From Kalmusia sp. IMI 367209 (Eukaryota; Ascomycota; Dothideomycetes; Pleosporales; Didymosphaeriaceae), in NCBI GenBank assembly GCA_027946365.1, contig JAPEUQ010000004.1:992001-1056000 (forward strand): a DNA stretch of 64,000 nucleotides, read 5' to 3'. Numbering within the stretch: position 1 is the first letter of the stretch; every line of letters begins with the position of its first letter. Under the pieces are notes generated by a model. That model worked only from the letters and a program-made list of their open reading frames with translations. It was not told the origin of the DNA and searched no databases. Both the position numbers and the translations under genes were made by a program. Of this stretch, positions 22,528-34,008 are shown piece by piece.

Positions 22528-25352
22528 ATGACTGCTGAAAGGCCAACATCGAAACGTAAACATGTCACAACTGCATGCCTGACATGTCGGAAAAGCAAGG
22601 TGAAGGTGCGTTCACTGTTTCCGAGATGAAGCTCGCTTCGGTGAGTGCCGGATGGCATCGAACCCTAACAGGAGAATAGTGTGATGGCTTAGTGCCATCA
22701 TGCACCAATTGTACCAATAAGGAAATCGAGTGTCGCTATCAGATGGGGGATGATAGACGCAAGTAGGTTGCTACCTATCCACGCGCTCTCTATTAGCTGA
22801 TTCATGGTCAAGACTTTCCTTACGAGTTGCTGTAGAACTGCTCTGTGGGCGAGTAGCGCAATTGACCCAGCATCTGGAAGAACACGGTTTGCAAACACCG
22901 CCAATGCAGCCGGGTGAAGAGGCTGCATTGCGCAAAGTGCTGGTTGCCGTAGGGATTCCCCAAGAGCTTTGCGCTCCCAATGGAGACAACGGATATGTCA
23001 TGCAAGATGATACTTCCAGGAACATAAATACTACAACCATCAATCATCTAGTACATCGGCCTGTTTTGGACGGCGATTCCGCCAGAAGTAGTGAATTCAT
23101 GTCTGCTCCCGCACGACAGGATCCTGCCAATATCGAGCTATCAACGTTTCCAGATGTCACACAAAAAGTGAGTCCAGGAATGCACGACATACCTGAGGCC
23201 TCCAGACCAGATCATGGAGCTTCACAGTCAGTCGACTCTTCCCTTACGGTTGATTCTGGCCAATTGCGGATGAATAGTAATCTAAGAACCGAAGATGATT
23301 TTAGCAGCGAATGCGAAAGCGTTGAAAAGCTCGTTCAAATCCTTTCCGATAGAATGGGATCATTGTACATCGGATCTGGAGGTCAAATTCGCTACTACGG
23401 GCCAACATCAGATTTCAGCTTGCTCAATATGCCTTCGGCAGATCCTATCCATGTTCATCGCTCCATCCGGAATGACGGCCAAGACTACCTGGATCGCCTT
23501 GATGTCGGAGCCGAGTGTCCAGCCGAACTAGAGCACCATCTGGTCAACCTCTACTTCACTTGGCAAGACGCTTCTTTCCATGTTGTCGACCGCGCAATGT
23601 ATGAGATGGGCAAGTCTAAGTGGCATCGTGAGATGGAGGATACTCCGTACTATTCTGAAGCCTTACGGAATGCAATGTAAGTTGGGCTGCCGTTGATATA
23701 GTAGGGCGCTAACCAGCATACTGATGTTCAATCGGTGCAGCCTTCGAGACCAAACACCATCCGGATTTTACGACATTTCCCAAGTCTTTGGGTGATTATT
23801 TCGCTGATAAGGCAAAAACGTTGCTTGACATTGAGATGGATGCTCCATGTGTAGCCACCGTGCAAGCAATGGTAATCACAAGCTGCCACGACATGGGATG
23901 TACTAGAGATGCCCGGGCTTGGTTATATAGTGGTATGACCTCTGCATTAGTGACAGTAGGAGCGACGCTTAGCATCATTAGGCATGGCCTCTCGAGTCGC
24001 GTTCGATCTTGCCCTTCATAAAGACATGGCAGAGTACGTAGCAAAGAGCGTTATGACGCAAGAAGAGGCAGACCTCAGACGGACTGTCTTCTGGGGCGCA
24101 TACCTTGTTGACCAGTAAGATACCTGCTCTCATGCCTATGATGTACATGCTAAATGGGTACAGTACTTGGGCTTTCCACCTGGGGCGACAGCTAAAGATA
24201 GACCTCAAAGACGTGACGTGCCCCAGGCCGAGCAGCGCACTCCACATGCCTGAATCAGATCAATGGACACCATATGCACCACCAGAACCCATGCTCATTT
24301 GGCCACCGACGGCTAGCCACGTTACTGAAGTGAGCCGACAACGCATCATGCTCTGTGAGATTATGGCATCTTTGGTGAACGCCTCGTGAGTAACTATTGA
24401 AATATGGATGATGACTTGCTAACGAGACACCGAGACCCAACATAGCTAGTACAGTGTCAGTGACGCTGGAGCAGATGAGCGTGAAAACCATTAATGCATT
24501 GAAACAATGGAAGGCAGATTTACCAGAAGCTTTGGAAGTCGACGTACAAGACCAGACGGCGCCGTATCTTCCCCACGTCCTCTTTATGCAGTGAGTACAA
24601 ATCATCCTAGGCTGGACACCTGCTAATATTCTTTGAGCATGCATTTCTACCAAAGTATGATTCATGCGTATCGTCCATGGATGTCACGAACGTCCTACAA
24701 ATCGTTGTCAACACAAGCTCTTCATCCAGAGCGTGCGCGCGAAACCTGCGTCGATGCAGCAGTCTCAATAGCGAACCTGCTTGTACTATACGACCGCAGA
24801 TATACATTCCGACGAATCAACATCCAGGGCCCTGCAATTACATGCTCGGCGGCACTACTCCTCATCTTCGCCGATGTCTCGCAATACGCTCGCCTGCGAG
24901 GCCTCAACGTAGCACCGTATCTAGGGGTCTGCTTCCGGGCTCTAGATGAGTTCGGACAATGTTGGGAAAGCGCAAAGCGTGCTCGCGACTTCCTCGTTAA
25001 TGCCCAAAAGCAGTGGCAGCTGAAAGCGCGGTCTAGGCGCAATGTGCGGCGGAGAAGCGACACTCTTCCAACTTCGTCCCAAGGCTCACGGAAAAAACGC
25101 TCGCTGACTTCTGGCTTTGATCCTACTCAATCCGCTAACGAATCTTTGTGGCCGCAATTAGACATGGCACATCCCCCATCCGAAACAATACAGATCGCCT
25201 CCCAGGATGTTCTGGGACAGCTAGGATCCGAGACGCAAAGTGATGATGGGTTTGGTCTACAGTTTGACGTCGATTTTGGATGGGTAGCAAACGCAGGTGA
25301 CCAAGCGGTATCTAACACATGGATACCGAACTCATTTACGAATATTTTGTAA
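22528..25352 (+). CDS. Zn2Cys6 transcription factor (fungal_trans type), with a phase mismatch at intron 3
   Basis: Eight exons: 22528-22605, 22680-22762, 22813-23676, 23741-23932, 23982-24114, 24164-24385, 24450-24590 and 24638-25352. The binuclear zinc cluster is split by intron 1 and reads C-x2-C-x6-C-x6-C-x2-C-x6-C (ACLTCRKSKVK then CDGLVPSCTNCTNKEIECRY). A leucine-rich linker follows (VAVELLCGRVAQL). The middle homology region contains SGMASRVAFDLALH, VFWGAYLVD and FYQSMIHAYRPW, as in xylanolytic-activator-type regulators. Intron 3 has a clear donor (AT|GTAAGT) and acceptor (GTGCAG), but the exon phases disagree by one base: 23741 onward must be read as ..CC TTC GAG to give AAFETKHHPDF. 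A one-base indel in the sequence or a real frameshift is likely. As last gene of the run it is the natural candidate activator of the cluster. Confidence 0.85.
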
Positions 25353-26531
25353 GGATACTAAGCCAGATAGGTAATCTAAGAGAGACGAAGATAATTCTCA
25401 TAAAAATACATAATTTTTCAACTAGATCACTATAATATGTCATTAACTCCTTTAGTAGGTAGAGTGAAGTACTCTAAGAAAAGACTTTAAATTCCTCTTT
25501 CTTTTAGAACCCTAAGACCTTATAAGGGTCTATTTAGGTTCTCTATTTTTTATACTCAGTTTTATTTTCGTATATAGTATAGTAAGCGTATGTAACTCAT
25601 AGGGATGTTCAATAACGTCTTAGTTAAAGAGTGAGACAAAGATCTCGCGTTATCAAATTGGATCGTTATTACAAGGCTCTGTAATGTCATGGAACTCTAT
25701 GCCAATGAGACTTTATTAACGTATCAAGGAAATACCTAAATTTAATGAGAGATTATATATGATATTCTTGAAATCTCTATACGTGCATTACTAAGCAAAG
25801 TGTATGCACTTTAAACGATAGTAAGCTAGGAAAAGGTAGCAGTGATTCCACACTTACCTTCTTTGTATTTCTAAAGGCATGTTAGAAATAGTATATTATA
25901 GCTAGTCTGAGGCATAACCAGATAATTACAGGGGATAGGGAGAAACAGGTTAGCTAGAGGTTCGAGCAGCAAGCGAAGTCCCAGGGCGAGAAGGAAAAGG
26001 AGGAGGCACCTACACCACAATAGGTCAGACAACAGGATGGATAGCATATTGGGTGGTAGCTCTTTAACTATTCTACTTCCTACTATTTACACTACTGTAC
26101 ATGTGACTTCCGCTCGAAAAAGTACCTAAATGCCACCGGTCTGTGAATGGGTTTCGAGCCTCCTCTAGACACCCTCGGGCAGTAGTTGAAACCAGTAGAT
26201 CTACATAAAAAAGGAAGGGCTACAGTCTGTACTACGATGTTTGTTTCTGGTGTTGGGTAAGAGAACCTCTTATTATAGCGCTAATCTATTCTATGCCCTA
26301 TGCATTACAACGAGTTCATTAATTGATATCTTGTGAAGAACAGAAAGTGCTATTATAGTGCTTATTTGCTTGTGAATGCCTGCACTCTATCATTAGGACC
26401 CGCAGATCGTTCGTCCTTATAGTTATGCGTTGGTGGAAAGTAGCGAACACCGCTCAGTAATTTACGGAGATTACTACTCATGGATACATAATGACTGCGA
26501 GATGCGATTGAGGTATACACTCTTCCTCCCC
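25353..26531. other. AT-rich island containing a degenerate repeat copy
   Basis: From about 25380 the sequence is strongly AT-rich with many stops in all frames. Within it, 25921-26100 is a diverged copy of the repeat at 32951-33135. The differences I compared are often A/G or T/C, which fits RIP-type decay of a transposon remnant. No gene is seen. Confidence 0.6.
25921..26100. repeat. Degenerate dispersed repeat, copy A
   Basis: It shares an ordered series of words with 32951-33135: AGGTTAGCTAGAG / GGGTTAGCCAGAG, GCAGCAAGCG / GCAACAAGCG, GGAAAAGGAGGA / GGAAAGGAGGAT, CACCTACAC, CAGACAACAGGATGGA / CAGACAGCAGATTGGA, and CTATTTACACTA / CTATTTAACACTA. It is probably the end of an old transposable element. 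Confidence 0.7.
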
Positions 26532-28853
26532 TCAGCGGAAAACAACATTAGTTGCTGGGAACCGCTTGGCCTTGGGGGTGCCCTTTCCGTACACACCACA
26601 GAATGACAGACTAGCGGCATGCAAGGTCATCTCGATGTCAAACTTGGCCTTGTAGAATTCTTTCCCGCCCTTCCATATTTTCGGAATAGAAAGGCCTCGT
26701 AGATCCATTTTGAACTCGGCAATCTTCCACACGCCTACGAACATAATAGTGTTAACCAAAAAGAACGCCTAACCGAATTGATTCACCTACTTGGGTCATC
26801 TTTGTATATGCCTGGATTTCTCTTCTCGCATGTGTATATGTGTACAGTTGGAACGCACGCCTCGTGCGCGGGAATACCGCGCTGCACTTTAGCCATCTTG
26901 CAAAAGCCGAACGACATCGGTTGGCCATCTGGGATGCTCTCGCCCTCATATTAATGTCAGCAAGAGTAGCGAGGCTGGAATAGAGGCAGCTCCAAAATCG
27001 CATATCACGAATACAAGATCGTATACATACCTTTCTTGCAAACCATTGGATCTTCTCGATCTTGTCTCCGTCGTCTCGCACTTTTCTGCTTTAGGATTAG
27101 CAGCTGCTAAAGCCATTCGGTTAGTAGGGGAACTTGCCTTCTGCTCTCCGGGTCTATGCCTTCTTCGAAGTCGTAGTAGGCTGACGTGCCGTAGTGCCTA
27201 CCCGCAAGACGAGATACTACTTCTGTTCTGGCGGAAATGACATTGAAGCCACCGTCATCATCAGGCTCACGAACTCTACCCAACCCAGCAAGACCAGCGA
27301 TCAAGGCGCCACGAGCGATAGCGGTGTCACTGTGAACAGTCAGTAATAATTCAGTGTAGACTTTGCAGAAAAACTTCTCGCGAAAAGTACCTGTTATCAA
27401 TCAGCTGTACTTTGATCCTGTTCTTGACGACAGTGTCGATCTCTTCAAGCCTTTTCTTGAGGTACGGATTCTTCCCGAAGCCACCGGCGAGCAGTACCGC
27501 CGTTACCGGCCCATGAGTATTGTTTATCTGATCACGAACGAGACCCTCAATTTTCGAGATGACTTCGTCGAACACATACTTGCGCAGCTCTTCATTCGTC
27601 AGAATCAGAAAGTTCCGGAACACGCCGTGGCGCCTGCTCTCCACCAGACCCTGTATCCTGATGACTTGTTCGTCCCTGCTCTCGCCGGTGAAGTTGGGTT
27701 TAATCCTCTCTTCGAAAACCCTCGATGCCTCAATCATGAAATCAGGATCCCATCCGTGGTACTCCCTGAACTTCCTCTGGAGGTATGCTTGGAAAATCCT
27801 GTTCAGGAAATTGCTCCCACAGAGGCCCCCGGATCCAGTCGCAGCGCCGGCAAGTTTACAGTGGATTGGTTCGCGTTTGAGAGACTCGATGGTGTAAGAT
27901 GCGAGGTCAACAGTACTGTGAGGTACATTATCAGCATTTGCATCCAAAGGCACACACTAGCACATATGGTGGAAAAACCTACCCTCCACCAGCATCACAT
28001 ATGACGAATGTGTCACCTTCATTCATCCAAATCATCTCCTGGATGGCGTATATGCAAGCAGCCTCAGGCTCTGGGATGATCTGAAGCTGGCTGCCTTCAC
28101 CCATATCAGCCCTCTCGGCACATCGACGTGTCTTTTCTTGCTCAGCGTGATCCCAGAGTGCTGGAACGGTTATGATATAATCCCTCGGACACTGAGCCAC
28201 GTCTTCGTCGTGGTGGGTACTGAAGAATCTGTCCACGGCGCCCTTAATGCTGCTGAGATAGTTGACGACGAGGTCCATGCACTCTTCGTCCTTGACCGGA
28301 GGCAGGGCTGTCTGACTCTTGTACTTGCGGATTAGTTCTGATTCTCGGGCCCGACGCTCCTCGAAGTCGTTGCATAACCCCAATTTGAACCATTCATGGA
28401 TTTTCTTGCCGCGTTCGACGTATTGTTGGGCTCGGAAGCCCCATACAAATGCACCGGTGGTGCCATCGTTGTCGTATCGAAGAACACTAGGAGAAATGAG
28501 TGAAGTGCTATTACTACCAGATCAATTATGTACTTACGAGGGCACTTTGTCTTCTGTCATATCTCCTCCATCTCCCCAGCTTGTCAAGAGCTTCTGTACA
28601 GATGGCTACAGCACCCGAGAATCGTGTAAGCCAATCAGCCTTTGGGCGTATGTATCAGTGCTTCGACCTACATTGAGAATATTGGCATAAGCAACAGATG
28701 AGAACGTCGTTCCTGGAGCCCCATCAATATCAGCGTCACCCGTTTTCAGAAAGTGTTCATACCAAAATCGACTGCGACAACGATCCTCATCCGACTTTGA
28801 CTTGCCTCCCCGCCATTCCGCGTCCGAATGGGGACAGGATGATCTCTGACCAT
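26532..28853 (-). CDS. Fungal Hsp70-like actin-fold ATPase
   Basis: Nine exons on the minus strand: 28853-28763, 28712-28672, 28593-28538, 28486-27983, 27915-27391, 27329-27138, 27085-27031, 26944-26791 and 26734-26532. They give 606 aa in frame. The phosphate-1 motif is VVAVDFGTTFSS (spliced across intron 1), phosphate-2 is FVICDAGGGTVDLASY (across intron 4), and the adenosine motif is VLLAGGFGKNPYL. The substrate-binding half of true Hsp70 is replaced by a short C-terminal region. This form is common in filamentous fungi; its role is unknown, perhaps stress- or heterokaryon-related. Intron 6 uses a GC donor (AAG|GCAAGT...GCAG), the only choice that keeps the frame. The start at 28853 gives MVRDHPVPIRTRNGG; an alternative ATG lies closer to the VVAVDFG motif. 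Confidence 0.93.
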
Positions 28854-29432
28854 ATCGAGCAGTGCCTTGTGTCTCTTGGCTGGCTAAGTTGCGCTAGCTC
28901 AAGGTCTTCTCCGATGAAGTAACAGAGCGTTTAGGATCTAGAGACAAAAGCAATGCAAGCAAACTTGCGCAGGAGGAAAAGGCTGATGTTTGTGGCTACC
29001 TAGCCTACGAGTCGACAGGCGACCAAAAGAGCCGGCCTTTATCTGCCCTCCGCCCCTTGTGAACGAACGTATTGTTGGAAGGGGGTTTTAGCACCAGCAA
29101 AGACCCGTACCGGGGAACACAGCCGAGGACCTGTCAAATCTGTTCCAGCAAATCAGTGACAGCCACATAAACATGATGCGCCCTCCAAAAAGTCTGCCTT
29201 CTTTCAGCCTGGGTCTTCGGCGATTTTCATCTTCACCCACCACGATGTTCTTTCCTTCTGCTATAGTACAACGTTTTCGATTTTGCGCACGACTGAACCT
29301 TCATCGCTAGTTCTATGCGTCCCCCTCTTCAACAATCTTACTCCGATCGCGCAGCGCTGAATTCCAGTTATTGGAATTTATAAAAAGGTATCTCAAAGCA
29401 ACATACTATATTTCTCTGCTCTGAATACCGCA
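28854..29432. promoter_or_regulatory. Divergent promoter region (Hsp70-like / coiled-coil gene)
   Basis: 579 bp between divergent starts. TATAAAAA at 29379-29386 lies about 50 bp before the ATG at 29433 and is a good core element for the plus-strand gene. Confidence 0.55.
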
Positions 29433-31267
29433 ATGGGAGAGCAGTCAGACATGGCCACGAGCGAAATTCGAAGCCTGAGGAATCAGACCGCAGTTCTTCA
29501 AGACAAGCTGGATAGATCCGTGGCGAAAATAATGAGGCTACAAGGTGGCATCGATCAGATCACAGATGGAGATGTGAAGAAGCGATTCGAAGGTATCTTT
29601 AGCGCCATCCAGGACTGGGTGGCAGAAATTGAACTGGACCTCATGCGGCACTCTCGAGACTTTCGGGAAGTTTTTCAAGCGGTATTGCACCAAGAAGAAC
29701 GATGTCAATTACTGTTGAATCTCGGTCTTCGTGCATACGATGAAAATGAGAACGGCTACTCGATATGGGACCCCACCAGCAAGGATTATCTAGATTTGCA
29801 GTGGTTAGGCACTCTCGACACTTGCATCAATGTTGTTCTCTCCCGCTTCATTTGGTGGCGTTTGTTCCATTACGTGTTTGTCTCAATTTACCCTGTTGGA
29901 CTGAACGAAAAGGCAAAGAAGGGGCTCGACTATATCATCAAAGCCATAGAGGATGACGATGATGGGGAAACCACAAATGGTTCGTCTTACACTCTCAGCT
30001 TTCATCAGTACCATCGAGTAGAGATTGACCATGGGTAGAAGATGAAGCAGTCTATCGAGCCAACAAATGGAGGGCTCAGTCAATGGCTACACTAGTACTT
30101 ACTAAAAGGTTCCAAAAGGACAAGGACTTAGGAATGGAGGACCTTGGTGACGATCTATACGATGATTTAAAATGCCTAATCGATCATGGGACGCTTAATA
30201 GACACATGAAAAGTCTCGAGACCAACGTGCTTGGACCTGCTGCTGAGCTGCACCAAACCATAGCCTGTTCCTCGACTGAATACTGTGTAGATGAGCCTGA
30301 AAAAGAGCTACTCCAGAGCATCCGAGACGACGATCGTTTTTGGGACTATAATCTTAAAGACGTTGTTGAGTGGAGAAACAGAGATCCTTCCGAAACACAC
30401 GGATATATATTCTGTCTCTTCCCCGGCATTTATCGAAAGGGAATGAAGAACGCAGACAATCTGGTGTTGGTTAAACCAACTGTGCTTATCTTGAACAGGG
30501 AAACGATCCGAATGTTACAAGAGTACAGAAAAACATATCTTCCGGCCCAGCATAGGCGACAAAGAAGTCCTGGGAAGGCTGAAACAGCACCGTCACGAAG
30601 GTCGTCACCTTCTCCTCTTTCTTCTCGCTCTTCAACGGCAAAATCTTTGAACGGTCGGCAGCGCACCTTACATCCAATTTTCCGAGCATTTACTTCAATA
30701 TCGAAGGGATCCGAAACTAACAAAAAGGTGGGGGAGATGCCAGCCTCGGATGCAAAACCTCGTCTCCATCGCCGCGCGACTGAGGATAAGGAATATAGAG
30801 GAACGCCACCGAGAGAGTTCAAAGGGAAAGAGAATCGGCCCAAGCGAGCTGACACGGCACCCGTGTCCTCTCGTGGGCAAAGTTTGAGCCATTCTCACTC
30901 GAGAGCCGCAACCATACCTAGCACATCGAGCGAGCATTCTGCGGGACGACGAACCCAGCCGTCCTTACATGAGAGTCAGCAAGAGTCCTGCAAGGAATTT
31001 GGCACGCTTATAAACCATGAAACAAATCTTTCTAGTCCGTCGACTCAACGAAAGGCGGAAGAAGAGACAGGGAGCAGTGATCCCGACTCACCGATGGATG
31101 TGCGCCTAAGTCTGGAAGTAGAAAGGGAGAACAATACGCGACAGAGGCAAGCAGAACCTAAAGAAGCAACACGTGTCGCTGGGCAGGACAGGTATCCAAT
31201 AATGCCTCACCCAAACGCGGAACAGATTCGGGAGGTAAAGTCGCGGTACTCTCGTGATATAAGATGA
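29433..31267 (+). CDS. Fungal protein of unknown function, N-terminal coiled coil and Ser/Arg-rich tail
   Basis: Two exons, 29433-29979 and 30039-31267 (59-bp intron, GTTCGT...GGTAG), give 591 aa. The N-terminal 45 residues have heptad character (RSLRNQTAVLQDKLDRSVAK). A mostly helical, aromatic-rich central part follows (RFIWWRLFHYVFVSIYPVGL; NRDPSETHGYIFCLFPGIY). From about residue 345 onward the chain is low-complexity and rich in Ser, Arg, Glu and Pro, likely disordered. The family is common in Pezizomycotina without known function. The donor GTTCGT is weak, but the frame is preserved and the exon-1 stop would otherwise cut the conserved body. It is divergent from the Hsp70-like gene. Confidence 0.8.
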
Positions 31268-31434
31268 AGCTTGGGGCTTGAATATTTCACAGCTTGAGAG
31301 GCTTGGGCCTAAATTTATCGTTATGGGAACGTAGCTATTATGAATACAGCTGTGTTTGATGGAACGAGATCAATGTGAAATCACACAACTAGAGAGCGGA
31401 AGAAGCATCCAAAAGTGGTGGGACTATCGCAACT

Positions 31435-32247
31435 CTAATCGACATTGAAACCACCAGAGGACCCAGATCCTGACCCGGGTTCAGGCTCGTGCACCTGTAT
31501 GCTACCGCCTTGTCCACCACGTTGCTGTGGTTGAGCTGGTCGTCCCGCGGCTACCATATTTCCTGTACCGCCAGCAACATTGAATCCCCCATCAGTACCT
31601 CCAGCCGTAGCATTGTATCCGCCATCCTGGTTCTCGGCCGCATTAAAACCACCATTGCCGGGCTGAAGAACAACTCGACCCGGCCCTTGACTTCCCATGC
31701 GATGGCCGTTTCGGAGGATACCCTGGTCCCGTCGTGAAGGACCGGGAATGTCGAACGCTTGATCGTTCGGCCTGTGAGGGATCGCCGGTCCTCCGCTTTC
31801 ATATCGAATTGCTCGGCTGGGCCTTCTACTGTGTTGTCGACTGCCAATGTTGAAGCCGCCGTCGGGTCTTAGCTGGGTACCTGCACGGCTCGGTCTTCTG
31901 CTGCCGACGTTGAAGCTGCCATCAGGCGCCAGGTGTCCATGTGGAGGGCTGGTTCTTCTATTCTCTCGTCCGTTTTGTGCGTTGAAACCGCCATCCGGTC
32001 CCGTCGGCACAGATCCTGAGGGACGGACGGCAGGACCCTTCTCAGAGTCGCTGCTTGATATGTACGAGGAGCTACCGTTCAGTGTGCCAGGTCCCCTTTG
32101 GGTACAGCAAATGCAAAGACCGAGTAATAAGAGAACCACGACTAGAAGCGAAATTATAATGGCAATGGTATCGTTTTTTTGGACCATGATATTGTATTGT
32201 GCTGCAGGCAGATTGGGGTGAGGGACACCCGAAGTCGTGCATGCCAT
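31435..32247 (-). CDS. Single-pass membrane protein with GGFN repeats
   Basis: Intronless as drawn, 270 aa from the ATG at 32247. The frame stays open upstream to beyond 32283 but has no earlier ATG nearby. A short polar N-terminus precedes one transmembrane helix (IAIIISLLVVVLLLLGLCI, residues about 27-46) with a juxtamembrane CICC that could be palmitoylated. The rest is hydrophilic and carries seven variants of the motif (D/G)-G-(G/S)-(F/Y)-N: GPDGGFN, APDGSFN, RPDGGFN, GNGGFN, QDGGYN, TDGGFN and the terminal SGGFNVD. The intervening segments are Arg/Ser- and Gly/Gln-rich. I do not recognise a family. A cell-surface or signalling scaffold with a repetitive tail is possible. An unrecognised upstream exon could add an extracellular domain. 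Confidence 0.7.
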   Translation of the reverse strand: MACTTSGVPHPNLPAAQYNIMVQKNDTIAIIISLLVVVLLLLGLCICCTQRGPGTLNGSSSYISSSDSEKGPAVRPSGSVPTGPDGGFNAQNGRENRRTSPPHGHLAPDGSFNVGSRRPSRAGTQLRPDGGFNIGSRQHSRRPSRAIRYESGGPAIPHRPNDQAFDIPGPSRRDQGILRNGHRMGSQGPGRVVLQPGNGGFNAAENQDGGYNATAGGTDGGFNVAGGTGNMVAAGRPAQPQQRGGQGGSIQVHEPEPGSGSGSSGGFNVD

Positions 32248-33612
32248 TGAGGCTCCAAAGCTCGAGCAGGCAATCGACCCCAAAACCCTCCAATTAGACA
32301 GTCTGGTTATTTTACGGCGTGGTAACCAGCCACCTCAAGGGCTCTGCAAGGCAAATTGCGTTGGCCGCACCTGGAAGCTCTAGGCGAAACGAGGCAATAC
32401 GAAGTGCAGAGTAAGCTCCGGTGAGATGGGCTATCAGCTACCGTACGCCGTGGGAACTGCCAGAGAGGATCCTGCCGATCCGGGCCATCCACTCTTCCCG
32501 ACGGACTCGAGCTTGCCGTGGGTAGTCCAATAAGGCTGCGTTGCTGAGATCGGATTAGCCCACAACCAATGGAAGGAGACCAAGCTATCACGTCACCTCG
32601 CTTATGAAGAAAATCTGGGTACAATCAGCATATTGCAGTTTCAATGTTACCGGAAGGCTGGTGTACGGCTGAGAAAAGACGCCGGAAATGGAAGGTAAGA
32701 CATACCCCGCTTCTTGTGTTCCCTTGGAGACGACAATTATTCGAGAAGCCGAAATGTTGAGCTCGGAATCATGCTACTGTGCGGGACAGCTAAAGGAAAC
32801 ATGAATTGGCCCGATGAAGTACAATCTACAGCCGAGGCTGAGTCATGTCATAACGCTTTGTTTCCTCCGCCCACTGCGACCATAAACTAGTAATTTTAAC
32901 CACAATGGCTATGATAATGTAGTGTAGAAGTTAGTTCGAAACGTAATCGGGTAGTTACAAGGGTGGAAAGAAAAGGGGTTAGCCAGAGGCCCAAGCAACA
33001 AGCGGAGGAGTGGTAGGGAAAGGAGGATGGAGAGGACACACCTACACGGCAGTAGTTCAGATCGACAGAGAGATAGACAGACAGCAGATTGGACGATGGC
33101 TTTTTGATTAACCTATTTAACACTATTTATTCTTCGTTACCCCAGTCATCTTCGACAGTGTGGAGCCGATAGCCACATAGACCACTATAACAAGCTTGAT
33201 GTCACTTATAAATCTTTTCATCTTTATTCTAAATTTATAATACTAGTTTAGTAGGGATTTTGGACGCAAAGAGGTATCGAGCATACGTTACAAAAGTAAA
33301 GTACAATAAACAAAAATCCAGTCCTCCTCAAGACTGCCACCAAAGAGCATATAAAAAAGTGGAACCCAGACCTTAATGAAAACCGCTACTAGATATCAAA
33401 CTAACTATAAAATAGGTATATATTAGCTATAGACCTAAGAAATTCTAGTACTAAGTATTACTAGCTTAGAGGTGTTCATTTTGAACGGTAAAGTCCTCCG
33501 GATATGGAAAAATCTGAGCTAGCCCAGCATCACTTATAAAGAAATGGGTCATATTAAGACGTTCTATTTTATTGCAGTCCATTATTCAGCTATACTAGTA
33601 GTACGACTATCC
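32248..33612. other. Gene-free interval with second repeat copy and AT-rich tract
   Basis: It contains repeat copy B (32951-33135), then an AT-rich tract to about 33600 with frequent stops in all frames. No gene is supported. Confidence 0.55.
32951..33135. repeat. Degenerate dispersed repeat, copy B
   Basis: It is the partner of 25921-26100 in the same orientation. It is less AT-rich than copy A, so it may be the less mutated one. A row of imperfect GACAGA/TAGACAGACAG words lies near 33064-33084. Confidence 0.7.
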
Positions 33613-34008
33613 TTAACCGCGCCTAAGGTGCCTGTTTTCAATAGGGAAACCGCCATTCAAAGGTTGTTTTAGTAATGGCAGTGGTCGATGTTGTGAGGGT
33701 AGCGCATTCTGCACATTTCCCATATTTGGCACTTGAGTAATTGTAGGTAGCCCCGCCCGAACATTGCCTGCACTTAAATCTGTCCGATCTGGATCTTCAA
33801 ATACTGTGTTGGCATTGTAGTTAGAAAGATCTGCGTTGATGGTCCAGTCATTCCGAGAGAAAGTTTTCTCTCTTAAGTGGGGAAATGACGTCTCTGGCAG
33901 GACACATGCTTTGGGCTTGGTAGGTACCAAAGTTGGAAGTCTACCGGAGTCACTATTCCTCCGGTTGTTTCCGAGCTCTTTCGAATTTCCCTGGTCAGTA
34001 GAAAGCTT
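33613..34008 (-). other. Open frame continuing 131 codons past the TAG of the C2H2-like gene
   Basis: Directly after the TAG at 34011-34009, the same reading frame stays open (KLSTDQGNSKELGNN ...) to a stop at 33613-33615. The residues are ordinary for a disordered, Asn/Pro/Ser-rich tail (VPTKPKACVLPETSFPHL; LPTITQVPNMGNVQN). It could be the genuine C-terminus cut off by a CAG-to-TAG change, or a readthrough extension, or chance. Confidence 0.45.

Noticed and set aside
29179..29400. Additional upstream exon for the coiled-coil gene
   Set aside because: A good TATA box lies 50 bp before the chosen ATG, so this stretch is promoter.
32307..32624. Upstream minus-strand ORF as extracellular domain of the GGFN-repeat protein
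   Set aside because: I found no convincing splice connection and the composition looks random; left as a possibility only.
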